From contig JAFYPU010000017.1 of assembly GCA_017547385.1 (NCBI GenBank), forward strand, positions 110,152-174,151: a stretch of DNA of 64,000 bases, given 5' to 3'. Below the pieces are notes generated by a model that was given only the letters and a program-made list of their open reading frames with translations, did not search any database and had not been told where the DNA came from. This document shows, one piece after another, positions 8,240 through 16,679 of the stretch. Numbering within the stretch: the stretch's first letter is position 1; each line of letters opens with the position of its first letter. The translations under genes were made by a program, and so were the position numbers. Source of the DNA: Bacteroidaceae bacterium (GTDB lineage: Bacteria; Bacteroidota; Bacteroidia; Bacteroidales; Bacteroidaceae).

Positions 8240-8776
8240 TTAATCTGCCTCCTCAAAATAACTTTCTATCTTCTTTACGGCGATATGGTAAGAGGCTTTG
8301 AGTGCTCCGACACTGGTTCCGAGAATTTGACTCATGGTTTCATATTTCTGCCCATCAAAGTATTTCATGCAGAACACCAGTTTTTGTTTCTCCGGCAGCA
8401 GGTCAATGGCTTCTTGCAGCAGTTGCTCGGCACGGTCTCCGTCGAAATATGGATCTGAAGCCAAATCGTATGTGGCTGCATCGTTGTCAGTGAGGCTTTG
8501 TTCAAGGTTTCGCTTTTGCAGAAAGGTGAGACTTTCGTTCATGGCAATTCTGTAAAGCCAGGTAGAGATTTGCGATTCGCCTCTGAAGCTGTCCAAGGCC
8601 TGCCATGCTTTGATAAAAGTGTTTTGAAGCACATCGTTGGCGTCGTCGTGCCATGTTACGAGGCGACGTATCTGCATGTAGAGTTGCCGGGAATGCGTGC
8701 GTACCACTTCGGCAAAAGCATCGTTGCGGGTCGATGGCTCTTGCAGACGTGCGAGCAGCTTTTCCGATGAACTCAT
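8240..8776 (-). CDS. ECF (sigma-70 family, group 4) RNA polymerase sigma factor
   Basis: A 178-residue protein with sigma region 2 (DDANDVLQNTFIKAWQALDSF and ISTWLYRIAMNESL, residues about 45-90) and region 4 (LLPEKQKLVFCMKYFDGQKY and MSQILGTSVGALKASYHIAVKK, about 120-170). It is the first gene of a three-gene minus-strand unit with a membrane protein and a Spy-like protein. The frame extends to a TTG at 8812, but the ATG at 8776 (MSSSEKLL) is preferred. Its regulon cannot be told from the sequence; envelope stress is plausible from the partners. Confidence 0.93.
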   Translation of the reverse strand: MSSSEKLLARLQEPSTRNDAFAEVVRTHSRQLYMQIRRLVTWHDDANDVLQNTFIKAWQALDSFRGESQISTWLYRIAMNESLTFLQKRNLEQSLTDNDAATYDLASDPYFDGDRAEQLLQEAIDLLPEKQKLVFCMKYFDGQKYETMSQILGTSVGALKASYHIAVKKIESYFEEAD

Positions 8777-8882
8777 GTTGTTGTGTGATTTTGAGAAAAA
8801 AAGAGAGGGCAAACGTCATTCCGTTTCGGATTTCGCTTGTCCTCCTATGATACTTGCATTATGTTTCTGAAAAAGCGTGAAA

Positions 8883-9200
8883 TCAGAGGATAGAGATTTT
8901 GCGTGCCACCTTACCCACTTTCACGATGTAGCAACCGCGTGTAAGTCCGGTGTTGATGGTTTTGTCAGGGCTGTCGATTTTGAAGTCAGCCACCTTCACT
9001 CCCGTGATGTTGTAAATTTCGAGTGTTGCTCCTTGGGCATTTTGCACACGCACATTGTTTCCACTCACAGAGATGCGCACATCTTCCATGCGGTTCACTT
9101 CCAATGTTTCCAACCACGATGGTGAAATCCAAGCTGCCGAAGCCTGGATGCTGAATGTGCTGAGAGATAACAACAAGATTGGGAGTAAAGATTTCTTCAT
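8883..9200 (-). CDS. Small secreted protein made almost only of a T9SS-type C-terminal domain
   Basis: A 105-residue protein. Residues 1-22 form a signal peptide ending ASA. The remaining 80 or so residues match the end of proteins exported by the type IX secretion system: SVSGNNVRVQNAQGATLEIYNITGVKVADFK, then GLTRGCYIVKVGKVARKISI at the C-terminus. Normally this domain is a tail on a much larger cargo; here the cargo is missing. A minus-strand -7 box lies 18 nt upstream, so it looks expressed on its own. Confidence 0.75.
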   Translation of the reverse strand: MKKSLLPILLLSLSTFSIQASAAWISPSWLETLEVNRMEDVRISVSGNNVRVQNAQGATLEIYNITGVKVADFKIDSPDKTINTGLTRGCYIVKVGKVARKISIL

Positions 9201-9217
9201 ATTGCCTTGTTTTATCG

Positions 9218-9225
9218 CAAAAGTA
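9218..9225 (-). promoter_or_regulatory. -7 box for the small T9SS-tail gene
   Basis: On the minus strand this reads TACTTTTG, matching TAnnTTTG. It lies 18 nt before the ATG at 9200, so the leader would be very short (about 10-13 nt). Confidence 0.5.
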
Positions 9226-9411
9226 TGCTTTTCTTTTCAATGTGGCAAGTTTATGTGCGCAAAAGTGCCGATTTTCAAGCTTTTTAGCATGTTGAAGTTC
9301 TGAAAGTTAGTTTTGTGTTATTCAGAACTGCGTGCGAAAGACATTTTGAAAGGATGAATAAACACTTCGTTCGCATGGCTCGTTCGCGCTGCTTTTCGTA
9401 CTTTTGCGCGA

Positions 9412-9771
9412 GTGAAACGATTGTATTTGACATTGGGATTTGTGTGCGTTGCACTTGGATTTGCTGGAATGGCACTGCCTTTTCTGCCCACCACGCCCTT
9501 TTTGTTATTGGCGGCAGGAGCTTTTCTGAAAAGTTCGCCTCGGTGGTATCGATGGTTGCTTCAGCACAGAGTTTTAGGTCCTTATCTCCGTAACTTTTTG
9601 CTCCATAAGGCCATTCCCCTGAAAGTAAAGGTCGTTTCCGTCTCTTTGGTGTGGATAACGTTGAGCTATTGTGCTGTTTTCCTGGTCGAGCACCTTATGT
9701 TTCGCCTTTTGTTTGTGTTGCTTGCCGCGGGCATTACCATTCACATTCTCTCTTATCGCACTTTGCGCTGA
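9412..9771 (+). CDS. YbaN/DUF454 family inner-membrane protein
   Basis: A 119-residue integral membrane protein. The family signature is clear: LGFAGMALPFLPTTPFLLLAAGAFLKSSPRWYRWLLQH, with LPTTPF at about residues 25-30, followed by further helices. The function of the family is not established. The start is a GTG; no ATG gives the conserved N-terminus. A TACTTTTG -7 box ends only 6 nt before this GTG (9399-9406), which would give a leaderless or near-leaderless mRNA. Confidence 0.85.
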   Translation: MKRLYLTLGFVCVALGFAGMALPFLPTTPFLLLAAGAFLKSSPRWYRWLLQHRVLGPYLRNFLLHKAIPLKVKVVSVSLVWITLSYCAVFLVEHLMFRLLFVLLAAGITIHILSYRTLR

Positions 9772-9795
9772 ACCATCGGCCGGTTGGCGAAAGTT

Positions 9796-10761
9796 TCAGT
9801 GCATCTTCACTTCATCGAGATGCACAATTCCTTGTGCGATGGCATAGATGGTGAGACCGGCCACGGAATGTATGTTGAGCTTACGCGAAATGTTTTTGCG
9901 GTGTGTCAGCACGGTGTTGATGGAGATGAAAAGTTGTTCGGCCGTTTCCTTGTTGGTAAGTCCGCGCACCACGTGTCGCAGCACTTCCACCTCGCGTTCT
10001 GAGAGTGCTTCGGCACCGGTCATACCGCCGGTGCGGGCATTCTCTTGGCTTGAGGGATTGTCTGCCGTCTCTTTGAGCGTTTCTTCCAGTAGTTTTACGG
10101 CAGGCACAAAGAGGTCGTTCTCCAGTGCACAGTGGGTGCGCAAATCTCCTTCACAAACAAAGATGTCGAAAAGCACGTTGTGCAGTAATTGTCCGTCTGC
10201 CGGTGCTGCGTAATACTTGATGATGATGTTTTTCAACTCCTGAAGCTTGTGGTCTATGTCCTTGTGGCTGTCGGCAAACTGGGTAATGCAGAAATCGGTG
10301 GGCTTTCGGCCGCTGAGCAATTGCTTCACGTAGGTGAACACACGCTTGTTTTCAAACTGCATGTGCCGCCGCACTTCGCTCATATATTCGTCGTAGAATT
10401 TCAGGATGAGGTAGGCCACTTCGTTCTGTTCGGAACAGTCGATGGCTTCGAGCAGTTTGCGACGAATGGCCGGCAACTGAAACGAGAGAAAATAGCTGTG
10501 CGCTTGTGCCAGATAGGCGGTGAGGGCTTCCACCGATACCTTTTCGATGTCGAGAATGGCGGTTGCGGCTCCGAGCTTCATGTAGTTGGCCACTGCCAAA
10601 AAGGTGGGTGTGTCCACATGATTGTCTTCGCAGACCTGAGCCACGGTTTTCTCGCCTACTCCAAGCGGGATGCCAAAACGCGACATCATTTGCAAAAGAT
10701 GATGGTCTTGGCTGATGATTTCACACAGGCGATCAGTGGCTTTGTAGGGTGCAGACATCAT
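9796..10761 (-). CDS. YtfE/ScdA-like di-iron (hemerythrin) domain fused to a LuxR-type HTH regulator
   Basis: A 321-residue protein. Residues 21-60 resemble the ScdA/YtfE N-terminal domain (FGIPLGVGEKTVAQVCEDN), but the usual Cys-Cys pair is replaced by Leu-Gly. Residues 85-220 form a hemerythrin-like bundle with candidate iron ligands H88, H133, E137, H166, H210 and E214. Their spacing closely follows that recalled for E. coli YtfE (H84, H129, E133, H160, H204, E208). Residues 255-312 are a LuxR-type HTH (LSEREVEVLRHVVRGLTNKETAEQLF). No phospho-receiver domain is present. The inferred role is a cytoplasmic transcription factor sensing NO, O2 or iron state. It is divergent from the ResB-CcsA gene. 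Confidence 0.85.
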   Translation of the reverse strand: MMSAPYKATDRLCEIISQDHHLLQMMSRFGIPLGVGEKTVAQVCEDNHVDTPTFLAVANYMKLGAATAILDIEKVSVEALTAYLAQAHSYFLSFQLPAIRRKLLEAIDCSEQNEVAYLILKFYDEYMSEVRRHMQFENKRVFTYVKQLLSGRKPTDFCITQFADSHKDIDHKLQELKNIIIKYYAAPADGQLLHNVLFDIFVCEGDLRTHCALENDLFVPAVKLLEETLKETADNPSSQENARTGGMTGAEALSEREVEVLRHVVRGLTNKETAEQLFISINTVLTHRKNISRKLNIHSVAGLTIYAIAQGIVHLDEVKMH

Positions 10762-10996
10762 ATTATAATATTATTGTATGGCGCAATCATCGTTGTGGGG
10801 ATGATTTAGCCCATCGTTTTTGCGGGGGCAAAGTAAGTAATTATTTCTCAAAACAGAGCTCACAGCAAATGGGTATTTTGGCTCATGAAGATGCCGACGG
10901 CTGTGGTGGTCTTGAGGTGGCCAAGGTGTGAAAGAAAGTGCGTGGGGCAAAATGCTGTTCGGTGTCGGGAACTTCAAGACTGCTTTTGAGGAAATT

Positions 10997-11090
10997 TGCC
11001 GGTGCTTTGAGGCAAAAGTGGCAGGCCTTGCCACTTTTGTGGCACGGCTTACCACAAAAGTGGCAAGGCCAGCCACTTTTTGCGAAACGC
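10997..11090. repeat. 21-bp phased palindromic array, locus 1
   Basis: About four units start near 10997, 11019, 11040 and 11061 (steps 22, 21, 21). The cores are CGGTGCTTTG, CAGGCCTTGCC, CACGGCTTACC and CAAGGCCAGCC, and the locus word is CACTTTTGTGG or its complement. The two central parts form a 29-bp inverted repeat with one mismatch (11014-11042 against 11052-11080, 9-nt loop). Each arm also holds its own 10-bp hairpin (AAAAGTGGCA with TGCCACTTTT). It lies in the divergent gap between the di-iron regulator and ccsA. Similar arrays occur at four other places in the window. Confidence 0.8.
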
Positions 11091-11237
11091 ACTATGATTA
11101 TTGCACGTTCCGATGCAGATTTTTGACGAAAGAGCCACAAGCTCACGCAGGCTATGCTTAAATTTGCTCGGTGAAAGTGAATGACGCTTCAAGCGAGGTT
11201 GCTAAACGTTTGCCCCACTCTCCCACCCGTCCCTACC

Positions 11238-13469
11238 ATGAATAAGCGTAAACTCCTCATTCTCGTCCTTTGGGTGCTTGTGCCCATGGTGCTGATTGTC
11301 GCTACCATTTGTGAGAAATGGCAGGGCACTCCCTTTGTGGCCGAGCATGTGTATGGCGCTCCCTGGTTCGTGATGTTATGGGCGGTGTGGGTGATTGCCG
11401 GTGGGGCTTACATTTTCCGTCGCGGTCTGCACTGCCGGCCGTTCACCTTTGCCCTTCATGCAGCCTTGGTGCTCATTTTGCTCGGGGCTTTCACCACATG
11501 GATGTGGGGTGAGCAGGGAACAATGCTGCTCCGTCAGGGAAAATCCGTATCGGGGTATCTCACGGACGAAGGCAGTGTGCGCCATTTTCCCTTTAGCGTG
11601 GTGCTCGACACATTCTTAGTGGAAAATTATGCCGGCACGGACACACCGCAGGACTACGTCAGCCGCATCACCATTACTGATGAAACAACGAAGCACGAAG
11701 AGTCGGCAGAAGTGTCGATGAACCGCATCTGTTCGTACCGAGGTTTCAGGCTCTATCAGTCGGGATATGATGCCGACGGCAAGGGCAGTACGCTGCGCGT
11801 GAGCCACGACCCGTGGGGCATCGGGCTGACCTACGCGGGTTATGCACTGCTGCTTGTTTCGATGATGGGCTTCTTCTTTGACAAACGCAGTATGTTTCGC
11901 CGTTCGCTCAAGCATTGGAAAACCTCGGCAACGGCATGTGTGTTTTTCCTCACAGGACTTTCAGCTTCGGCGCAAAATGTTCCCACTGCCTCAGTGCTGC
12001 CGCGTGATGTGGCCGAAGAGATGGGGCATCTCTACGTGAACCATAACGGACGCATCTGCCCACTGCAAACGGCTGCCCGCGACTTCAAGCTGAAGCTCTG
12101 CGGCTCCACAGAATATGAGGGGCTAAGCTCCGAACAAGTGCTCACGGGCTGGATGTTCCATTATGACACATGGAAAAACCAACCCATGTTGCGCATCAAG
12201 AGCCAAGCGGCACGTGAGGTGCTCGGCATCGAGGGAAAATATGCCACACTGCGCGACTTTGTGAGCCGAGAGGGAGCGGACAAAATAGCCTTTGCGCTCC
12301 AACATCTTTCGGATGCACAAACAGCAACGAAGCGTCAGCTCATGGAAACATACGAACAATTCATGTTGGTCAATCGCTTATGTCGGGGCGAATGGCTTAT
12401 GCTTTTTCCCATAGCCACCGGTAGCGACAATGGCATTGAATGGTGTGCGTGGAATGCAACGCTGACGGGCGAGCCGCAGGATGCCGAGGCACATCTCGTG
12501 CAGCGAATGATGAATGAACTGGCTGAACATGTGAAAAAACAAAACTGGGCAGAGGTGCGCAGCGTCACTGCACAAATTAAAGAATATCAGATTGAACAAT
12601 TGGGCAGCCACCGGCCGGATGATCTCACAGTGCAAGCCGAACTCCTCTATAACCGTTATGGCAACACCCGACCGCTGGCCTACATCTGTCTGCTCATCGG
12701 ACTATTGGCTTTTGCCTTTGTCTGCAGAGCCATGGTGCTTCGCCGAAGCATCCGTCATCGTATCATTTCGGCATGGGGTGTTTTCACCATCTTGGTGCTC
12801 CTTTGGCTGACATTCACCCTGACACTGCGCAGCATTATCAGCGGGCATCTGCCTTTCTCCAATGGATACGAAACGATGCAACTGATGGGCTTTGTAGCTC
12901 TACTCCTGGCTTTGGTCTTTTTACGTCGTTTCCCTTTGTTAGGTGCAACCGGATGGCTGACTTGCGGACTCACGCTGCTGGTGGCCGGCATGGGGCAGAG
13001 CCAACCGCAAATCACACCGCTCATGCCCGTGCTCCACTCCCCCTTGCTCAGCTGGCATGTAGTAGTAATCATGGCAGCCTATGTGCTCTTGGCCTTTGTG
13101 ATGCTGATCAGCCTGGCCGCACTCATCATTCACTACACCCGACGCGATGCCGATGAAGTGGTGGTGCGAATGCAAGCCTTCGGCCATGTGATGTTGGTGC
13201 CTGCCGTCTTCCTGCTGGCCATCGGCATCTTCATCGGTGCGGTGTGGGCCAACATCTCATGGGGACGCTATTGGGGTTGGGATCCCAAGGAAACCTGGGC
13301 ACTCATCACCCTGCTCGTATATGCGCTGCCGCTACATGCCGACAGCTACAGTGCTTTCCGTCGCCCCACCGTGTTCCACCTCTATTGTGTGGTGGCTTTC
13401 CTCTGTGTGCTGATGACCTATTTCGGCGTGAACCATCTGCTGGGCGGAATGCACAGTTACGCAGGATAA
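11238..13469 (+). CDS. ResB-CcsA fusion, cytochrome c biogenesis (system II-like)
   Basis: A 743-residue multi-spanning membrane protein. The N-terminal third is ResB-like (helices at about 5-25, 38-58, 67-90, a periplasmic part, then a helix near 205). The middle is a periplasmic region of about 260 residues. The C-terminal third is CcsA-like, with about eight helices and the heme-handling WWD signature WGRYWGWDPKETWALITLL at about residue 675. System II synthetases move heme across the membrane and attach it to CxxCH apocytochromes. In Bacteroidetes a ResB-CcsA pair commonly serves the nitrite reductase NrfHA, but nrfHA is not next to it here. The ATG at 11238 is preferred over an in-frame ATG 57 nt upstream because it starts directly with a basic residue pair and the first helix. 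Confidence 0.88.
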   Translation: MNKRKLLILVLWVLVPMVLIVATICEKWQGTPFVAEHVYGAPWFVMLWAVWVIAGGAYIFRRGLHCRPFTFALHAALVLILLGAFTTWMWGEQGTMLLRQGKSVSGYLTDEGSVRHFPFSVVLDTFLVENYAGTDTPQDYVSRITITDETTKHEESAEVSMNRICSYRGFRLYQSGYDADGKGSTLRVSHDPWGIGLTYAGYALLLVSMMGFFFDKRSMFRRSLKHWKTSATACVFFLTGLSASAQNVPTASVLPRDVAEEMGHLYVNHNGRICPLQTAARDFKLKLCGSTEYEGLSSEQVLTGWMFHYDTWKNQPMLRIKSQAAREVLGIEGKYATLRDFVSREGADKIAFALQHLSDAQTATKRQLMETYEQFMLVNRLCRGEWLMLFPIATGSDNGIEWCAWNATLTGEPQDAEAHLVQRMMNELAEHVKKQNWAEVRSVTAQIKEYQIEQLGSHRPDDLTVQAELLYNRYGNTRPLAYICLLIGLLAFAFVCRAMVLRRSIRHRIISAWGVFTILVLLWLTFTLTLRSIISGHLPFSNGYETMQLMGFVALLLALVFLRRFPLLGATGWLTCGLTLLVAGMGQSQPQITPLMPVLHSPLLSWHVVVIMAAYVLLAFVMLISLAALIIHYTRRDADEVVVRMQAFGHVMLVPAVFLLAIGIFIGAVWANISWGRYWGWDPKETWALITLLVYALPLHADSYSAFRRPTVFHLYCVVAFLCVLMTYFGVNHLLGGMHSYAG

Positions 13470-13525
13470 GCAGACAGATGTCGGGATAATTTCACTCAAA
13501 GCATACGGCGCACGCAAAAACTTCT

Positions 13526-13533
13526 TACCTTTG
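13526..13533 (+). promoter_or_regulatory. -7 box for nadE
   Basis: TACCTTTG matches TAnnTTTG and lies 23 nt before the nadE ATG at 13557. No good -33 TTTG was seen. Confidence 0.45.
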
Positions 13534-13556
13534 CCACACAATATATTATATATAGT

Positions 13557-15509
13557 ATGCAACAAGGATTTGTGAAAGTGGCCGCCGCAGTGCCTCATGT
13601 GGCAGTGGCCGATTGCAAACGCAACACCCAAGAGATAATGTCGATGCTGGCACGTGCCGAGGGCATGGGAGCCGAAGTGATTGTGCTGCCCGAACTCTGT
13701 ATTACGGCCTATACGTGTCAGGATCTTTTTCAACAACAAGTGCTTATTCAAGAAGCTGAGGCTTCGCTGCTTAAGTTGCTTGAGTTTACGCACAACTTGA
13801 ACATCATTGCCCTGGTCGGCGTTCCGATGGTGCACGAAGGCATGCTCTTCAATTGCGCAGCCGTTATCAGCCACGGAAAGATGCACGGACTTGTGCCGAA
13901 AACCTATCTTCCCAATTACAAAGAGTTCTACGAGCAACGTTGGTTTGCTTCTGCCAATTGTTTGCCAAAAGGAAGCATTCTCAAGTTTTGCGGACAGAAT
14001 GTTCCTATCGGTGCCGGCATGGTGTTCTGCACCCCGCACTTCAATTTCGGTATTGAGATTTGTGAAGACCTTTGGGCTGTGGTTCCGCCCAGTTCGCAAC
14101 AAGCACTGGGAGGTGCCGACATCATTTTCAACCTTTCGGCCAGCAACGAATTGATTGGGAAAACAAGTTATCTGCACGACCTTGTGCGTAACCAGAGTGC
14201 TCGTTGCATTTCGGGATATGTGTATGCCGGCTGCGGCTTCGGAGAAAGTACGCAAGACTTGGTATTCTCAGGTCGTGCATGCATTGCAGAAAACGGCCAC
14301 ATGCTGGCAGAAAGTAAGCGTTTCTCAATGGACGAACAGCTTGTGGTGAGTGAAATCGATGTGGAGCGACTCCGACTCGAACGCATGGTTAACACATCTT
14401 TCACCGTCGCAAAACAAAATATCCCCTCCCCGATTTGCATCGAAATACCCGATGCGCCGGTGCAAACAGAGCGTTTCGTGCTGACACGCCCGGTGGACGC
14501 CATGCCTTTTGTGCCGATGGGACGTGCGCTCGACGAACGCTGCGAAGAGATACTTTGCATTCAGAGTGAAGGCCTGGCCAAACGTATCAAACATACCGGT
14601 GCTCAAACCGTTGTGGTAGGCATCAGTGGTGGTCTTGACTCAACTTTGGCATTATTGGTGTGCGTGCATGCTTTCGATCGTCTCGGTATGAATCGCCGAG
14701 GTATCGTGGGAATTACCATGCCCGGCTTCGGTACAACTGACCGTACTTACACCAATGCCATCCAATTGATGAAAGGATTGGGCATAACCATCCGTGAAAT
14801 CAGTATCACCGATGCTTGTAAATTGCATTTCAATGATTTGGGACACGACATGGGTGTGCACGACGTTACTTACGAGAACTCACAAGCCCGTGAGCGGACA
14901 CAAATTTTGATGGATGCTGCCAACCAAATGAACGGCTTTGTGGTAGGTACAGGAGACCTGAGCGAATTGGCACTGGGATGGGCAACCTACAACGGAGACC
15001 ACATGAGCATGTATGCAGTGAACGCTTCCGTTCCCAAAACTTTGGTGAAGCATCTTGTGGCATGGATGGCAGAAAATTTGGCAGACGAAAGCAGTCGCAC
15101 CATCTTGCGAGACATCATTGCAACCCCCATCAGTCCGGAACTGATTCCTGCCGATGAAAACGGTGATATTGTGCAGAAAACCGAAGACTTGGTGGGACCC
15201 TATGAACTCCATGACTTCTTCCTTTATTATACGTTGCGCTTTGGCTTCCGTCCCGGCAAAATCTTCTATTTGGCTTGTCGGGCGTTTGATGGCAGCCGTG
15301 AAGGATTAAAGGCTTACAGCGGAGAAACAATAAAATCCTGGTTAACAGTTTTCTTCCGCCGTTTCTTCACTCAACAATTCAAGCGTAGCTGTTTGCCCGA
15401 CGGACCTAAAGTGGGCAGTTGTTCGCTCAGCCCGCGCGGCGATTGGCGTATGCCCAGCGATGCTTGTTCCACCCTTTGGCTTGACGAATGCGAACATCTC
15501 ATGGAATGA
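13557..15509 (+). CDS. nadE: Glutamine-hydrolysing NAD+ synthase
   Basis: A 650-residue two-domain enzyme that amidates nicotinic acid adenine dinucleotide to NAD+, using ammonia released from glutamine. The N-terminal nitrilase-type glutaminase (residues about 5-290) shows the Glu-Lys-Cys triad context: VLPELCITAY, VPKTYLPNYKEFYE and FGIEICEDLW. The C-terminal synthetase has the ATP-pyrophosphatase P-loop GISGGLDSTLALLV at about residue 356, and later GTGDLSELALGWATY. The length is typical of bacterial long-form NadE. The stop overlaps the start of the next gene. Confidence 0.96.
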   Translation: MQQGFVKVAAAVPHVAVADCKRNTQEIMSMLARAEGMGAEVIVLPELCITAYTCQDLFQQQVLIQEAEASLLKLLEFTHNLNIIALVGVPMVHEGMLFNCAAVISHGKMHGLVPKTYLPNYKEFYEQRWFASANCLPKGSILKFCGQNVPIGAGMVFCTPHFNFGIEICEDLWAVVPPSSQQALGGADIIFNLSASNELIGKTSYLHDLVRNQSARCISGYVYAGCGFGESTQDLVFSGRACIAENGHMLAESKRFSMDEQLVVSEIDVERLRLERMVNTSFTVAKQNIPSPICIEIPDAPVQTERFVLTRPVDAMPFVPMGRALDERCEEILCIQSEGLAKRIKHTGAQTVVVGISGGLDSTLALLVCVHAFDRLGMNRRGIVGITMPGFGTTDRTYTNAIQLMKGLGITIREISITDACKLHFNDLGHDMGVHDVTYENSQARERTQILMDAANQMNGFVVGTGDLSELALGWATYNGDHMSMYAVNASVPKTLVKHLVAWMAENLADESSRTILRDIIATPISPELIPADENGDIVQKTEDLVGPYELHDFFLYYTLRFGFRPGKIFYLACRAFDGSREGLKAYSGETIKSWLTVFFRRFFTQQFKRSCLPDGPKVGSCSLSPRGDWRMPSDACSTLWLDECEHLME

Positions 15510-16090
15510 TAACAAATAATCAAAATGCCGTTTTGACACAACATAATTCTCAAGGGTATCTGCGTCTATGCTTATGCGGCTTGTTTCTCATGCTGCTTCT
15601 GCCTCTTTCCGCCAAGAAGATAGACGATGGAATCGAGTTTTTCGTACAAGTACACACCGACAAGGAACATGTGAAACTGGGCGATAGTTGCACCGTAACC
15701 TATTTGCTCTATTCCTCTGTGCCTTTTCAGCAAATATCATGCGACACTGAATTTCGCATGAAGCATGCCCAAATTCGTCAAGTGCGTTTCCGACCGGAAA
15801 ACACGGTGCAACGTGTGATGATGAACGGCAGACGCTATTATCGTATGTTCTGGTCGCAACATGTGGTGTGCCCACAAAAGGACGGCAGACTGCAGTTGCC
15901 GGTTCGTAAGTTTAAGGCTCGGTATCATCTCTACCAAACATATACAGATGGCAATGGATATTATTTTGGAACGCCCCAAAAGAAAGAGATCAAAAAGAAG
16001 GCTCACAACTCTGCCACCTCTGTAACAATCGCCCCCGCCCCCCGACGCACCACACTGCAAATGCTTGAAAGCGGAAGCGCAGTGTTTTGA
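15506..16090 (+). CDS. Small BatD-like exported protein
   Basis: A 194-residue protein. A hydrophobic export segment (RLCLCGLFLMLLLPLSAKK, about residues 20-38) is followed by IEFFVQVHTDKEHVKLGDSCTVTYLLYSS, which resembles the first beta-domain of BatD (compare the similar FVEEPFQVSYEVNS near the N-terminus of the batDE product at 864). It lacks the transmembrane and C-terminal parts of BatD. The ATG at 15506 overlaps the nadE stop (ATGA), so the two are translationally coupled. Function unknown; it may be a stand-alone copy of the BatD periplasmic domain. Confidence 0.6.
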   Translation: MITNNQNAVLTQHNSQGYLRLCLCGLFLMLLLPLSAKKIDDGIEFFVQVHTDKEHVKLGDSCTVTYLLYSSVPFQQISCDTEFRMKHAQIRQVRFRPENTVQRVMMNGRRYYRMFWSQHVVCPQKDGRLQLPVRKFKARYHLYQTYTDGNGYYFGTPQKKEIKKKAHNSATSVTIAPAPRRTTLQMLESGSAVF

Positions 16091-16160
16091 GAAACGTCCG
16101 GATAGAGACTACGGATTCGTTTACATTATATATAAATACGCAACAACATCAACATAATTT

Positions 16161-16679
16161 ATGACACCCGATTTCCTTCAGCTATGCCAGCAACGCAAAA
16201 GTGTACGTGCCTTTCTTCCCGACCCTGTCAGCGATGAAGATTGGCAATACATCATGCAGTGCGTTAATCTGGCACCCTCGGCAGTTAACTTTCAGCCATG
16301 GCATTTTTACATAGTGCAAGATGCACATCAGCTCTCGCTATTGCAAGCATGTTATCCGCGTGAATGGTTTGCCACAGCGCCTGCATGCATCATTGCATGT
16401 AAGGATTGTGAAACGCAATGGGTGCGTCGTGAAGACGGAAAAGCACATGGCGATATCGATGTGGCCATTGCTGTTGAGCATCTTTGTTTGGCGGCAGCCG
16501 AACGAGGTCTCGGCACTTGTTGGGTGTGCAACTTCAGTGTTTCACAATTAGCTGAAACATTCCCACTTCCCTTGCATCACCAGCCGGTGGCACTTATTCC
16601 AATCGGACATCCTGTATCGGATGATGCAAATCCCATCAAAAAGCGTAAATCTTTGGATGAAATCATCACTTTTTTGTGA
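16161..16679 (+). CDS. Nitroreductase-family flavoprotein
   Basis: A 172-residue FMN-dependent oxidoreductase. Family motifs are RKSVRAFLPDPV at residues 11-22, with the FMN-contacting Arg and Ser, APSAVNFQPWHFYIV (about 37-51), and AAAERGLGTCWVCNF (about 113-127). It is at the short end of the family. It may reduce quinones, nitro-compounds or similar substrates with NAD(P)H; the substrate cannot be inferred. Confidence 0.88.
   Translation: MTPDFLQLCQQRKSVRAFLPDPVSDEDWQYIMQCVNLAPSAVNFQPWHFYIVQDAHQLSLLQACYPREWFATAPACIIACKDCETQWVRREDGKAHGDIDVAIAVEHLCLAAAERGLGTCWVCNFSVSQLAETFPLPLHHQPVALIPIGHPVSDDANPIKKRKSLDEIITFL

Noticed and set aside
13332-14255. Long minus-strand open frame of 307 codons
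   Set aside because: It lies opposite nadE and the end of ccsA, which are clear family members; its translation is His/Cys-rich and has no family features.
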